64,000 nucleotides of DNA, taken from assembly GCA_018780265.1 (NCBI GenBank), contig JADMJV010000016.1:1-64000 (forward strand), given 5' to 3'. Source of the DNA: a bacterium. Lineage in GTDB: Bacteria > Vulcanimicrobiota > Xenobia > Xenobiales > JADMJV01. Position numbers and translations under genes: made by a program. The notes beneath the pieces are model-generated. The model saw only the letters and a list, made by a program, of their open reading frames with translations, did not search any database and was not told where the DNA came from. Positions 44,464-53,832 of the stretch are shown piece by piece; the first letter of the stretch is position 1, and each line of letters begins with the position of its first letter.

Positions 44464-45908
44464 GGGGTCACCCACAGGCTTCGATTGAGGGCGGCGCAGA
44501 ACTGAAAATTGTTGAAGCTAGCCGGTTGATAAGGCGCAGCCAGCACCTTCAAATCTTCTTCCGTGAGGAGGCGAAATCGACTCTGACCCTGAGAACGCAG
44601 ATGACGCCTCCACTCCGTCGGCGTACCTAAAGGGGAGTCGGACGCCAGAATCACCGTATTCTCGCAAGAGACGCTGCTGATGGCCAGAAGGTGAGGAAAA
44701 ACCTGCAAAAGGGCCTGCACTACGGGACCTTCAAAGCCATCCAAACCGGTCTCTTGCAAAGGTCCGCCGAGAAACAAACTCAATTGGCCGCCCGGCACCA
44801 ACTGGCCACGAATTCGCTCGAAAAACTCCCGAGTAAAGAGTGAGGCCACGTTCAAAGAGTAAGGAGTGGGCAAGTTGATCACCACCAGTCCGGTGGGTCC
44901 CTGGCGCTCGAGTTCCTGTCGGGCATCCCCCACCACCACCTTGAGTCCATCCAATGGGTGAATGGGCCGCCATTGGTCGGCAAAGTTTGCCCGGCCCAGT
45001 TCGACCACCCGCGCATCCAATTCTATGACAGTCGTGGGCAACCCCGCTTGCAGAGTGTAAGCGGGGGCCACAAAGGAGCCGGCTCCCAAGATGAGGCATC
45101 CAGACCTTTGAACTCCCGAGGGCAGACGTTGAGCCGGCCATTGGGCCAGATATCGGTTGAGTTGATTGACCGACTGGGGGCCATAGTGGCACAGTCCGTT
45201 GAGAAAGAGGTAGGACTGACCGTGCTGTTCCACGATCTCAACATACTGATAGGGACTGACTGCCTGAGCTTTCAAAAGGGCCGGCGAGTAGGCCCGTTGA
45301 CCCGCCAGCCAGCGGGCCTGAGAAAAAGTAAGGCTCTCCAGCACGGCCACCAGCAATAAGGACAGACAGGTCGGCAAACCCACCCAGCCCTGGGCCGCCA
45401 GCAACACACACCAGGGGTAGACCAGAGTGGATCCGTCGGGGCCCAAGGCCAGGGCCAGGGCCAGGGCGCCGATGGCCCCCAGCATCTCCAGGGCGTAAAA
45501 ACGCGACAGACGCATTCGGGCAGGACGATGGTTCCAGTAGGCCACCGTCAATTGGGCCAGACCTGCGCTGCACACCACCGCCACAGACATGCCCGAGAGC
45601 AGGCGCAAAACCAAATTGTGCTGCAGGGGTCCCAAGCTACTCAATCCCCGCAGAGCCACCGCCAACAAGGGCGCCAGTGAGGCGACCGGCACCAGGGCCC
45701 GACTCCACTTCAAAGCCCCCAACCAGTAGCCCAGGGCCTGCCCGAGCAAGGCTCCCACCGCCAGGGTTTGCCAGGGCAATTCGCTGGAATGAAAAACCGG
45801 ACCGAGGTGCCATACCAAAAGCAACTGAAGCAACATGAGGCTGAGTCCAATTTGGACCAGCCCCATGCTAACTCGGAACGAGGGAGATTTTACGGCAACA
45901 GATTCCAA
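44460..45908 (-). CDS. Membrane-fused spermidine-synthase-like protein
   Basis: A 482-residue protein. Residues about 10-200 hold six to seven membrane helices. From about residue 215 a SpeE-like methyltransferase-fold domain follows: YQYVEIVEQHGQSYLFLNG, LILGAGSFVAPAY, TVIELDARVVELGRANF, GDARQELE and INLPTPYSLNVASLFTREFF. The catalytic region of true spermidine synthases is only partly kept (NLPTPYS instead of DxxDP), so polyamine synthesis is doubtful. It sits between the PilX-like and pseudopilin genes. An alternative ATG lies at 45866. Confidence 0.7.
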   Translation of the reverse strand: MESVAVKSPSFRVSMGLVQIGLSLMLLQLLLVWHLGPVFHSSELPWQTLAVGALLGQALGYWLGALKWSRALVPVASLAPLLAVALRGLSSLGPLQHNLVLRLLSGMSVAVVCSAGLAQLTVAYWNHRPARMRLSRFYALEMLGAIGALALALALGPDGSTLVYPWCVLLAAQGWVGLPTCLSLLLVAVLESLTFSQARWLAGQRAYSPALLKAQAVSPYQYVEIVEQHGQSYLFLNGLCHYGPQSVNQLNRYLAQWPAQRLPSGVQRSGCLILGAGSFVAPAYTLQAGLPTTVIELDARVVELGRANFADQWRPIHPLDGLKVVVGDARQELERQGPTGLVVINLPTPYSLNVASLFTREFFERIRGQLVPGGQLSLFLGGPLQETGLDGFEGPVVQALLQVFPHLLAISSVSCENTVILASDSPLGTPTEWRRHLRSQGQSRFRLLTEEDLKVLAAPYQPASFNNFQFCAALNRSLWVTP

Positions 45909-47770
45909 CTGATTCGATCGATATAAGCCGCTGAATTGCCGGTGTTATTCTTGTTCATCAGGTAGGAGGGGTCATACATAAACTCTACCCGATCGGCGGT
46001 CACGTCAATGATTCCACTTCCGGCAATGGCGCCGGGTTTGGAATTGACCGCGCTCTCGGGGTCACCTCCATAAGCCGACAGAACCCCGCGAACATAGAGT
46101 CCGCCGTTGTTGATGTTGGTGGTAAAGTTGCCCATGGCAAAGACGGCGCCCGCAAACTGGACGTCGCCCACCCCGACAACGGCCGGGTCAGCAGACTTGA
46201 CCCCTTTCCCCTTCCAGCCCTTGGCCTTTCCATTCCCCATCCCGGGTTTCCAGGTGTTGGCCGGAGCCACCGCCAGGGCCACCGAGGGAGGCACGGATTC
46301 GACCGAGATATCGTTTTTGGCATACAGGACCACTGAGTCGGTCTGGTCAGCCTCAAAGAGGCTGGTTCCCTGAATTTTGAGGTTGCCCTCGGTGGTGATC
46401 GAGCCAATGCCTTCGATCTTGCCCTGCACCAACAGCGAGCCGGTAGTGGACAGGATGCAGGTTTTGGCCGGGTCGGCGTCCAGAATGACCGCCGGCCGAA
46501 TGGGCAGGGTGGCCTGGTAGACCGGGTCGATAGCAAAAGACAGACCTTTAACTCCACCCACCGGCTCCACAAAAACTCTATCGGAAATGGTAGTCGTCAT
46601 GGTGGTTTGGTCCAAAGAGACCGCCGAACCCGACAACAGCATGTCGCTGGCGGCCGAAACGACCGTGGGCGAGGTGCTGGGAAGAAACGGCCCGGTGCCC
46701 GAATACTCCTCCGGGTAGTAGAGGAGCTCGCGAGCTCCGGAAAGTGCATTCAGTTGCCAGTAGTAGGTGCCCGCCTTCATGCGGGTGTCGCTGGAGGAAG
46801 CCTTGGCCACCTCGCTCCACTTCATCTTGAGCCAGCGACTATTTTGCGCAGCCGCGGACTGCACTGAACTGGCCACGGTCACTGTGGGGTCGATAGTCCC
46901 GCCCCGGTAGACGCGACTTTGGGCATTGGTCCCATTGAGGTTTTTGTCAGTCGACTTAACATTGGCCAGCGAACGCATATTGGCGGCGGCAGCTCCCGGT
47001 GCGCTGGTGAGCACGGCCGCGTCGACGATGGAATGGGCCGTGAAATCACCGCCGGCATAGACCGCCGAATCGACGCGGGACTGGTTGAGAAAGCCCATGC
47101 GAACCTGGGCGACTTGCGAAATCACGCCCCGACTTTTGGACATAGCATCCAGATTGTCGATGGTGGCATTGCGCAGCCCGGGACCAGACAGGCCTTCAAC
47201 ATACACCGCCGACTCAAATTTGGGGATCGACTCGGTGGTAGCCACCGAGTTCACAACCAGGGTCCCGGAAACATTGCTGGCCGAGTAAATATCCTGAGCC
47301 GCCCAACCTGCAATGTTATTAAAGCTCACCTGGGGAATGTTCACGAAATGCGTCGCGGCCGGATTGGCCAGATTGTCTTGAGGCGCAGGCGCGTTGCCGT
47401 TTTGATAGTTGAAGCGGATGCGGAAGGCCCGCTTGGACCCATCCGGCTGGACCATCAACCCCAGCACGTTACCATTGTCTTCGTAGATCTGCAAGGCGGG
47501 GGTATTGACCACAAAGCCGGCCAGGTCGGGTGGAGTACCCTTATGGTCTCCCCGCCAGGACGGTCGGTCCTGCATTCGAGACTGCGCGTAGTCCGCCCCC
47601 GATGCGGCGGCGGCCACCGCCAATACACTTTCCCCCTCATGATCCGCCGCGGCTAACTGTGACGGCAGGAGGGTAAAAGCCGCTCCCACCAACATCGTAA
47701 TAATGATCAGGGTGACAAAGGAAATCATCAAGATGACCCCTCGTTTGGCCCTTCTGCGAATGAAAACCAT
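45890..47770 (-). CDS. PilX-like pilus assembly protein, minus-strand cassette
   Basis: A 626-residue protein. KRGVILMISFVTLIIITMLVGAAFTLLP is an N-terminal transmembrane/pilin-like helix split as KRGVILMISF and VTLIIITMLVGAAF. It is followed by EGESVLAVAAAASGADYAQSRM, typical of PilX N-terminal regions, and a large beta-rich exported domain with repeated short strands (IDNLDAMSKS; GSITTEGNLKIQG; YAKNDISVES). The first 110 residues clearly match the divergent 47929-50142 gene. SD CGGAGGA lies before the ATG, and an extended -10 is at 47797. It probably forms part of a surface filament. Confidence 0.7.
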   Translation of the reverse strand: MVFIRRRAKRGVILMISFVTLIIITMLVGAAFTLLPSQLAAADHEGESVLAVAAAASGADYAQSRMQDRPSWRGDHKGTPPDLAGFVVNTPALQIYEDNGNVLGLMVQPDGSKRAFRIRFNYQNGNAPAPQDNLANPAATHFVNIPQVSFNNIAGWAAQDIYSASNVSGTLVVNSVATTESIPKFESAVYVEGLSGPGLRNATIDNLDAMSKSRGVISQVAQVRMGFLNQSRVDSAVYAGGDFTAHSIVDAAVLTSAPGAAAANMRSLANVKSTDKNLNGTNAQSRVYRGGTIDPTVTVASSVQSAAAQNSRWLKMKWSEVAKASSSDTRMKAGTYYWQLNALSGARELLYYPEEYSGTGPFLPSTSPTVVSAASDMLLSGSAVSLDQTTMTTTISDRVFVEPVGGVKGLSFAIDPVYQATLPIRPAVILDADPAKTCILSTTGSLLVQGKIEGIGSITTEGNLKIQGTSLFEADQTDSVVLYAKNDISVESVPPSVALAVAPANTWKPGMGNGKAKGWKGKGVKSADPAVVGVGDVQFAGAVFAMGNFTTNINNGGLYVRGVLSAYGGDPESAVNSKPGAIAGSGIIDVTADRVEFMYDPSYLMNKNNTGNSAAYIDRISWNLLP

Positions 47771-47796
47771 AAAGAAGCAGTCCTCCGATCAGACCT

Positions 47797-47887
47797 AGCA
47801 TACCATGAAACATGGCACTGCGCACGTTTTTGCCCTCACCCGAGCGCAGCCGGTCCGGTGTGCAAAGAAGAAATCGTTTGGTATACT
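47797..47887. promoter_or_regulatory. Divergent extended -10 promoters of the two pilus cassettes
   Basis: Minus strand: TGGTATGCT with the hexamer at 47797-47802. Plus strand: TGGTATACT with the hexamer at 47882-47887. Both have the TGn extension and weak -35 regions. No FNR-type box is present here. Confidence 0.6.
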
Positions 47888-47928
47888 CTGGCTAGAGAAG
47901 CTACTGCTCGTGGGGAGGTCTCCAGCAT

Positions 47929-50142
47929 ATGTCCAGGCATCGTCGCCGCCAGGGTGTCTTTATCATCAGTGTGCTCTTTATTGCGGTGCTGGTCACCATG
48001 TTTGTGGGGGCGGCTTTTCAGCTTGCACCAGGAGCCCTACGAAGAAACGTCAACGAGTCCGAACTGGCCCTGGCTCACCGGGCCGCCCGAAGTGGCATCG
48101 CCTACGCGCTGGCCCGAATCAAGGCCGACCCTCAATGGAGGGGCAACGACAACGGCACGGTGGTCAATGAGCCCGATCTGATCGTGGTCGAAAAAGATGG
48201 CAACGTCATTGGACTCTTGAAGCAAGGCGGGCTGGCCGCTCAGTTCCGGATTCGCTTCAACTACCAGGACGGTCCAGGAGGCGGAGACGGTTTGGCCGAC
48301 CCCACCGGGCTGGAAATCCAGGTTCCACTGGTAAGCTTCAACAATCTTCTGGGCAATTCAGCGAAACCGGTCCCCAAGGCAGACGGCTCCGGCTTCTCTG
48401 TCCCCGCCACGCCAGTTACGCATACTACGCTGCAGCCACACACGGTTTACCTGGTGTGCGAAGGGCGCTGTGGCGACTGGTTGCGTAATGCCAGCGATAC
48501 CAACCCAAATCCCGCCGAGCCCACCTTCGGGAGCGTTACGCGAGCCCGTATTGAGACGGCCTATAAGGTAACCAATTTAGGCCAACCAGTGACTGCCGCC
48601 GTGGCCGCCAGTGCCAGTTCTTTCATCACCCAAATTGGGCCCGATGTCATCGGCGAGAACAACTCACTGATTCTCGATTCGAGCGTATCTTCCGTGATGG
48701 GTCGATTGCGCAGCAGAGATGACATGACAGTTCAGGGTGGAGACACGGACAACCTGACGGCACCTCAGTCCGGTGAGCGCCGAGTGCGGGCCACCAAGAC
48801 TTTTTCTGGCGCTGCCTCTACCACCGTCACCGCTCAGACCGAATTAGAGTCGGATGGGCTCTACTCGATCCAGTGGAGCGACGTGCATCAAGCCGCTCCC
48901 GGGCCCTCCAACCAGATTCAAGCCGGAGTGTATACCGTCTGGCAGGACGGAACTCTCCATTACTACGATATGGATTTGGCCAGCTACCGCACTCACATCA
49001 CCGCCAATCCAAACGATGCGGGGGTCGTACCGGCTCCTCTTCCCTCTACCGTGAGCTACTCGGTGACTGGACCCAGTACGCCAGGAATGCAGGCCGAGTT
49101 CACCATCAGCGGGGACACCGCCGTGAACACCTCGGTCGGGGCCCACAAAGATCTGGTGATCATCCCCAAGAAGGGGGCCGAGGCGGGCGAAGGGGCTCCC
49201 GGTGGCGGAACCGTGGCCGAGAGTTCTGTCTTTTCCGGAATGACCACCAGCCAGGGAGGTGGCCAGCCGGTCAATTGGGACGGCAGTAAATTTGAATACA
49301 ACAGCGGCATGTCGACCTTTTTGGATCTGGTGGCGCAGCAATACAACCCTGTCTATCCCAGCGACTGGAATCTGGGCTCCAGCACAACCATGGCCAACCT
49401 TGGCAGCAGTACCCTGACCATTGAGCGCCCCAGCAGCAATCAGAGCAATACCGCAAGCAAGATCGATACTCTCCTGATGGGTCATGTCATGAACTACATC
49501 AATGCCAACCCGACTGATCCGGCAGTTCTCGCCGCCCTGGCCGAGTTGTCGGTGACGATCGGGGGCGGAGGCGAATTGAGCGAGGTGCCTCTGCCGGACA
49601 CCACGGTGCCCCAAAACTTGCTGATGAAATTTGACCCGGCCGGTTCTAGCTCCGCCGCCCTGAGCGGAGCAGGCAACGTGACTCTGGGGGCCAGGGTGGA
49701 AGGAGAAGGCGGTTCGATCACCGCCCAAGGAGACATCAACATGGTGGGCCTGGGGGTAGCCCTGGCGGCCTCCACCAACCCCAAAGAGGGGGTAAGTCTC
49801 TACAGCCAGGGGGACATCCTGATATCGACGTACGACAAGCTGGCGGATGCTTACCACGATGTGGCTCTCAAAGGAGTCGCTTATTGCTGGGGAGATTTCA
49901 AAGCACTTCTGGGCAAAGGCAGTCTTGGCGATGGCACCAAATGGGGGCGCCTAAACTTGACGGGAGCCCTGGTGGCCTACGGCAAAGACCCCTCCGACAC
50001 CGTCAATCCGGCCACCCTGGGTCATGTGGATATCAAGGCTCGTTCGGCCGAATTGAAGTTTGACTCTTCCTATCTTCTGAGCATTATGAGCGCAATGCCG
50101 GGAGGGGTTGAGTTGGGGCGTGTATGGTGGATGCAACAATAA
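47929..50142 (+). CDS. PilX-like pilus assembly protein, plus-strand cassette
   Basis: A 737-residue paralog of the divergent 45890-47770 product. RRQGVFIISVLFIAVLVTMF and VGAAFQLAP at the N terminus, NESELALAHRAARSGIAYAL and DPQWRGNDNGTVVN run parallel to that protein. The C-terminal part has bactofilin-like alternating strands (GSITAQGDINMVGLG; YSQGDILISTYDKL; DIKARSAELKFD). It is exported, with the N-terminal helix as a membrane anchor or pilin-like part. GGGGAGG lies upstream of the ATG. Confidence 0.7.
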   Translation: MSRHRRRQGVFIISVLFIAVLVTMFVGAAFQLAPGALRRNVNESELALAHRAARSGIAYALARIKADPQWRGNDNGTVVNEPDLIVVEKDGNVIGLLKQGGLAAQFRIRFNYQDGPGGGDGLADPTGLEIQVPLVSFNNLLGNSAKPVPKADGSGFSVPATPVTHTTLQPHTVYLVCEGRCGDWLRNASDTNPNPAEPTFGSVTRARIETAYKVTNLGQPVTAAVAASASSFITQIGPDVIGENNSLILDSSVSSVMGRLRSRDDMTVQGGDTDNLTAPQSGERRVRATKTFSGAASTTVTAQTELESDGLYSIQWSDVHQAAPGPSNQIQAGVYTVWQDGTLHYYDMDLASYRTHITANPNDAGVVPAPLPSTVSYSVTGPSTPGMQAEFTISGDTAVNTSVGAHKDLVIIPKKGAEAGEGAPGGGTVAESSVFSGMTTSQGGGQPVNWDGSKFEYNSGMSTFLDLVAQQYNPVYPSDWNLGSSTTMANLGSSTLTIERPSSNQSNTASKIDTLLMGHVMNYINANPTDPAVLAALAELSVTIGGGGELSEVPLPDTTVPQNLLMKFDPAGSSSAALSGAGNVTLGARVEGEGGSITAQGDINMVGLGVALAASTNPKEGVSLYSQGDILISTYDKLADAYHDVALKGVAYCWGDFKALLGKGSLGDGTKWGRLNLTGALVAYGKDPSDTVNPATLGHVDIKARSAELKFDSSYLLSIMSAMPGGVELGRVWWMQQ

Positions 50143-50588
50143 GCCGAAGGCAACGTCAGGGCTTCACGGTAGCCGAAATTCTGCTGGCCCTGGCTCTGAT
50201 CAGTGTAGTTGTGCTTACCCTGATAGGACTGAGTCTGTACAGCCTCAATGCCAATCGAAAGAGCCGCGATGTCTCTGCCGGGCAACTGGTGGCCGAGCAG
50301 GTCTTAGAGCGCCTGGTCTACGAGGCGGATACCAGTCCGGCCTCGCCGATCTGGGCGCAGAACAGCCAGTCGGTAGCCTATGCGGAGCAGCAGGTCACGG
50401 TGGAACCCAGTGTGTTCAACGTTACCACTTACGTCTCCAATGTGAACGACCAGGCAGGCACAATTTTCGTGGCAGGTCGTCGCCTGAAGCGACTGGAAGC
50501 CCTGGTGGTCTGGCAAGATGCGCAGGCCGGTAAGTCGGGATATGGACGCTTGAGCGTCCGGGCCACGCGGTTGGTCAATGAGCCGTAG
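50124..50588 (+). CDS. Pseudopilin (PulI/PilV-like), plus-strand cassette
   Basis: A 154-residue protein. QRQGFTVAEILLALALISVV is a canonical prepilin motif (G-F-T-V-A-E5) with the pilin helix, here preceded by an 11-13 residue leader. LVAEQVLERLVYEAD and GYGRLSVRATRLVNE pair with the minus-strand paralog. It overlaps the upstream gene by 19 bp and the following gene by 11 bp. Confidence 0.8.
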   Translation: MVDATISRRQRQGFTVAEILLALALISVVVLTLIGLSLYSLNANRKSRDVSAGQLVAEQVLERLVYEADTSPASPIWAQNSQSVAYAEQQVTVEPSVFNVTTYVSNVNDQAGTIFVAGRRLKRLEALVVWQDAQAGKSGYGRLSVRATRLVNEP

Positions 50589-51351
50589 AGCCGCCTTTTC
50601 CCTTCTGGAAGTTATCGTGGTCACGGCCTTGGGTGCTTTCCTGGCCATTATCACGGGCGTCAGTTTGCGCAATGCCAGTAAAATCTTCACCAGCGTTTCA
50701 GGACGGGACTCGGCCCAGCGAAATGTGCTCAAGGCCAGAAGGCATTTAGAAAACGACCTGATTCTTGCCAGTTTGGGCACCGGTCGTTTTGCCATCGAGC
50801 AGGCACCGGCCAGTCTAGGTGGGGGTGGGGGTGCCGATGGAGATGCCGTCAACTTCCTTTCAGCCGTCAATGCCACCACCCAGGAAGTAGCTATTCTGGA
50901 CGATGGCTCCGGGTCGCCCTACTACTTCATGAACGTCTACTACTACATCACGGTCCCGCTCAATCATGACGCCCTCTTTGGCATTACCTGCACGGGGGGG
51001 AGCGAGGCAGGTGGATACGACTTCAACTGCCCTCACAAAGTGTTGTTACGGGGAACCTCTGATCAAAACCCGGCTTACGATGTCACCAACTCTTCCAGCC
51101 AGGATATCTTGATCAACCCCCTATCGGCCCTGTTGACCCGCCCTACCGGTTTTCCCAAAGCGGCCAATCTCTTCACCGTGGCGGCAAACTTGTTGTCATT
51201 TCGGGTGACTCGTCAAAACCAAGAATTGATCGTAGACCTAAAAGCGGTAGCCATTCAGGATGCCCGCACCCGGGCCTCGATCGGAACGACCTCCTTTCGC
51301 ACCAGTGGCTATACCATCACCCAGCGATTCTCGATTTTCCCCAAGAATTAG
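50578..51351 (+). CDS. Pseudopilin (PulJ/PilW-like), plus-strand cassette
   Basis: A 257-residue protein. MSRRAAFSLLEVIVVTALGA is a short-leader prepilin motif (A-F-S-L-L-E5). The body shares YYITVPLNHDALFG, CPHKVLLRG, LLSFRVTR and DARTRASIGT with the minus-strand paralog at 42739. It closes the plus-strand cassette. Confidence 0.8.
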   Translation: MSRRAAFSLLEVIVVTALGAFLAIITGVSLRNASKIFTSVSGRDSAQRNVLKARRHLENDLILASLGTGRFAIEQAPASLGGGGGADGDAVNFLSAVNATTQEVAILDDGSGSPYYFMNVYYYITVPLNHDALFGITCTGGSEAGGYDFNCPHKVLLRGTSDQNPAYDVTNSSSQDILINPLSALLTRPTGFPKAANLFTVAANLLSFRVTRQNQELIVDLKAVAIQDARTRASIGTTSFRTSGYTITQRFSIFPKN

Positions 51352-51439
51352 AACGCCCAACCCAGGTAGACTCTGCCAGGATTAAGCTTTCTCGGGGCTG
51401 GGTAAGTCCGAGGCAGTTTCCTACGAGGAGTTGTCTAGC

Positions 51440-52528
51440 ATGAGTCAGCCCGTGACCGTTCCCATATATCATCCTGAGTTGGTGCCCGGTGCCCGCAACG
51501 CTATCGAGGTGTGCCTCAAGGTGCTGCCCGAGCAGGCGGTCTACATCCTCACCGACCGCAAGACGCAGAGCGTGGGCTGGGCTCTCTACGAAGCCGCCTG
51601 CAAGGTGTCCCCTCAGGTCATCATCAAAGTGCTGGAAGACCATGTCGAGCGCCCCTCCAAGTTGCTTCCCGGCGAAATCATGGACCCGCTGGAGAGCTGT
51701 GATGTCTGCATCTACTGCGTCTTCCCCCAGCAGGGCGAACTGGTTTCGCGCCAGCAGTTTGTGCGTCGCATCGAAGCGCGTGGCATCCGCTACGCCCATA
51801 TGGTGGGCATCACGGAAGAAATCATGTGTCAGGGCATGCGGGCCGACTTCAATAAAGTTGACGAAGTCAGCAAGCGTTTGTTGGAGAAGGCCAAGGTGGC
51901 CAAGGAGATCGTCGTCAAAAGCCGCCACGGCACCGACCTGGTAGCCACCTTCAACCCCGATTTCACCTGGCGTAAGACCTCGGGCATCATCGAGGAAGTC
52001 TGGTCCAATCTGCCCGGCGGCGAGATTTTTACGGCACCCTGGTCGGTTGACGGCATCTTCGTGATCGACGGCACGGTAGGCGACTATTTCAGTCACAAGT
52101 ACGGCACGCTGGACAAGACACCCATGACCCTTTTCATCGAAGGCGGCTACCTCAAGAAAGCCCTGTGTGACAACAAAGAGCTCGAAAAAGAGTTCTGGGA
52201 ATACTGCCACACGGCCGAAGGCAGCAATAGAGTGGGCGAATTCGCCATCGGGACCAACCTGGCCGTGTTCGAATTTACCGGCAATCTGCTCCAAGACGAA
52301 AAGATGCCCGGCGTCCACATCGCCTTCGGCGATCCTTACGGCAGTCAGACCGGTGCTGACTGGACCTGCTGCACCCACGTGGACGTGATCACCGGCAGTT
52401 GCGACGTCTGGATCGACGGGCTGCAGGTGATGGAGCACGGCATCTTCCTGGCCGACCGCCTGGGCTTTGACTACGCCTACCTGGCCGAGGACCCCTCGGT
52501 GGCGCCGGTTCTGCGCAGCCTCACCTAA
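51440..52528 (+). CDS. M29-family aminopeptidase (aminopeptidase T-like)
   Basis: A 362-residue metallopeptidase. FTAPWSVDGIFVIDGTVGDY, TAEGSNRVGEFAIGTN (metal-binding Glu), MPGVHIAFGDPYG and CTHVDVITG (metal-binding His and Asp) are in family order. M29 enzymes remove N-terminal amino acids with two metal ions. I prefer ATG 51440 over a TTG three codons earlier; GAGGAG precedes both. Confidence 0.85.
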   Translation: MSQPVTVPIYHPELVPGARNAIEVCLKVLPEQAVYILTDRKTQSVGWALYEAACKVSPQVIIKVLEDHVERPSKLLPGEIMDPLESCDVCIYCVFPQQGELVSRQQFVRRIEARGIRYAHMVGITEEIMCQGMRADFNKVDEVSKRLLEKAKVAKEIVVKSRHGTDLVATFNPDFTWRKTSGIIEEVWSNLPGGEIFTAPWSVDGIFVIDGTVGDYFSHKYGTLDKTPMTLFIEGGYLKKALCDNKELEKEFWEYCHTAEGSNRVGEFAIGTNLAVFEFTGNLLQDEKMPGVHIAFGDPYGSQTGADWTCCTHVDVITGSCDVWIDGLQVMEHGIFLADRLGFDYAYLAEDPSVAPVLRSLT

Positions 52529-52532
52529 AATC

Positions 52533-53039
52533 GTGGACGTGCAGGTCGTTCGCAGCGCGAAACGACGAAAAACCATCAGTGCCTCCCTGGAGCAGGGGGT
52601 GCTGGTGGTGCGACTGCCGGCCCGACTTACCAAGGCCCAGGAACAATACTGGGTGGACCGGATGCGTTCGCGCTTTGAGAAGCGGGGCCAGGTCGAAGCT
52701 CCCGAAACGCCCCTGCAGCGCCGCGCCGAGGCCATCAATCGACGCTATTTTGAAGGCAAGTTGCGCTTCAAGGTTGACTGGGTCAACAATCAAAACAGCC
52801 GCTGGGGAAGTTGCAGTCCCGACAGTGGGCGCATTCGTCTCAGCCACGAACTGCTCAAGTTGCCCGGCTATGTGGTGGACTACGTGATTGTTCACGAACT
52901 GGCTCACTTGATCGAGGCCAACCACAGTCCGCGCTTTTGGGCCCTGGTCAAGGTCTATCCCCAGGCCGAACGGGCTATCGGATTTCTAGAAGGCTATCAA
53001 TGGGCTCGCCAGGGGCGAACCCTGGACCTGATCGACTAG
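52533..53039 (+). CDS. YgjP-like zinc metallopeptidase (M48/WLM-related)
   Basis: A 168-residue protein. VIVHELAHLIEANHSPRFW holds HExxH and the third ligand NHSPxFW of the YgjP/DUF45 group. NNQNSRWGSCSPDSGRIRLS is the conserved strand before it. The start is GTG 52533, just after the aminopeptidase stop, with little leader. Its end overlaps nuoK on the other strand by 4 bp. The physiological substrate is unknown. Confidence 0.8.
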   Translation: MDVQVVRSAKRRKTISASLEQGVLVVRLPARLTKAQEQYWVDRMRSRFEKRGQVEAPETPLQRRAEAINRRYFEGKLRFKVDWVNNQNSRWGSCSPDSGRIRLSHELLKLPGYVVDYVIVHELAHLIEANHSPRFWALVKVYPQAERAIGFLEGYQWARQGRTLDLID

Positions 53040-53338
53040 CCGGACAGTTCGGCGATCTGATCCAGGTCGATGGTATTGCGGTTGCGATACACCGAGAGCA
53101 CCAGAGCAACCCCTACGGTCACCTCGGCTGCCGCCACGGTGATCACAAAGATGCAAAAAACCAGTCCAGTGGTATCCATCAAGTAATGCGAAAAAGACAT
53201 GAGGTTGAGATTGACGGAGTTGAACATCAACTCTACGGCCATCAGCACCCCAATGGCGTTCTTGCGAGTCAGCACCCCATAGAGGCCCAGACAGAAGAGC
53301 AAAGCCGACAAAATCAGGTAGTGTGTCAGTCCGATCAT
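53036..53338 (-). CDS. nuoK: NADH-quinone oxidoreductase subunit K
   Basis: A 100-residue, three-helix membrane protein: LILSALLFCLGLYGVLTRKN, ELMFNSVNLNL (the membrane glutamate) and AAAEVTVGVALVLSVYR (second glutamate). These are proton-path residues of complex I. ATG 53338 overlaps the nuoJ stop by 4 bp. It is the last nuo gene of this minus-strand cluster. Confidence 0.93.
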   Translation of the reverse strand: MIGLTHYLILSALLFCLGLYGVLTRKNAIGVLMAVELMFNSVNLNLMSFSHYLMDTTGLVFCIFVITVAAAEVTVGVALVLSVYRNRNTIDLDQIAELSG

Positions 53339-53832
53339 TCTCGACCCCCTTCCTCTTTGCGGGAGATGACCAGCGCCCCGGCCATGGCTGCAAAAAGCAG
53401 CAGAGCCACCGCTTCGAAAGGCAATAGATAGCGCGTCATGTAGGCTCTGGCCAGACTCTCCACACCAAAGGTCACGGGGTTGGTACCGGCCGGATACCAA
53501 CCGGTGCCCACGATGACGGCCACCAGCACAGCGGCCAAAGTCAGCGAGACCAGCATCCCCGCCAGATGCTGAGTTCGCTCCCCTTTCTGCTTCATCAGGT
53601 CGTGGGTCAGCATGAATCCAAAAAGCAACAGCACGGCGATGGCTCCGGCGTAAATCAGGACCTGCATGGCCCCCAGGAAAGGAGCCTGGAGATTGATGTA
53701 AAGACCGGCTACGCCAACAAAACAGATAATCAGCGACAGCCCGGCGTGAAACAAATTCTCATTGCGCACCACCGACCAGGCAGAAGCCAGCACCACTCCG
53801 GCCAGCACATAAAAGGCGATGGCTTCGCTCAT
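53335..53832 (-). CDS. nuoJ: NADH-quinone oxidoreductase subunit J
   Basis: A 165-residue membrane protein with five helices. VRNENLFHAGLSLIICFVG and QVLIYAGAIAVLLLFGFMLT are the family core, the latter carrying the pi-bulge region that moves during coupling. ATG 53832 overlaps nuoH by 4 bp. Confidence 0.92.
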   Translation of the reverse strand: MSEAIAFYVLAGVVLASAWSVVRNENLFHAGLSLIICFVGVAGLYINLQAPFLGAMQVLIYAGAIAVLLLFGFMLTHDLMKQKGERTQHLAGMLVSLTLAAVLVAVIVGTGWYPAGTNPVTFGVESLARAYMTRYLLPFEAVALLLFAAMAGALVISRKEEGGRE

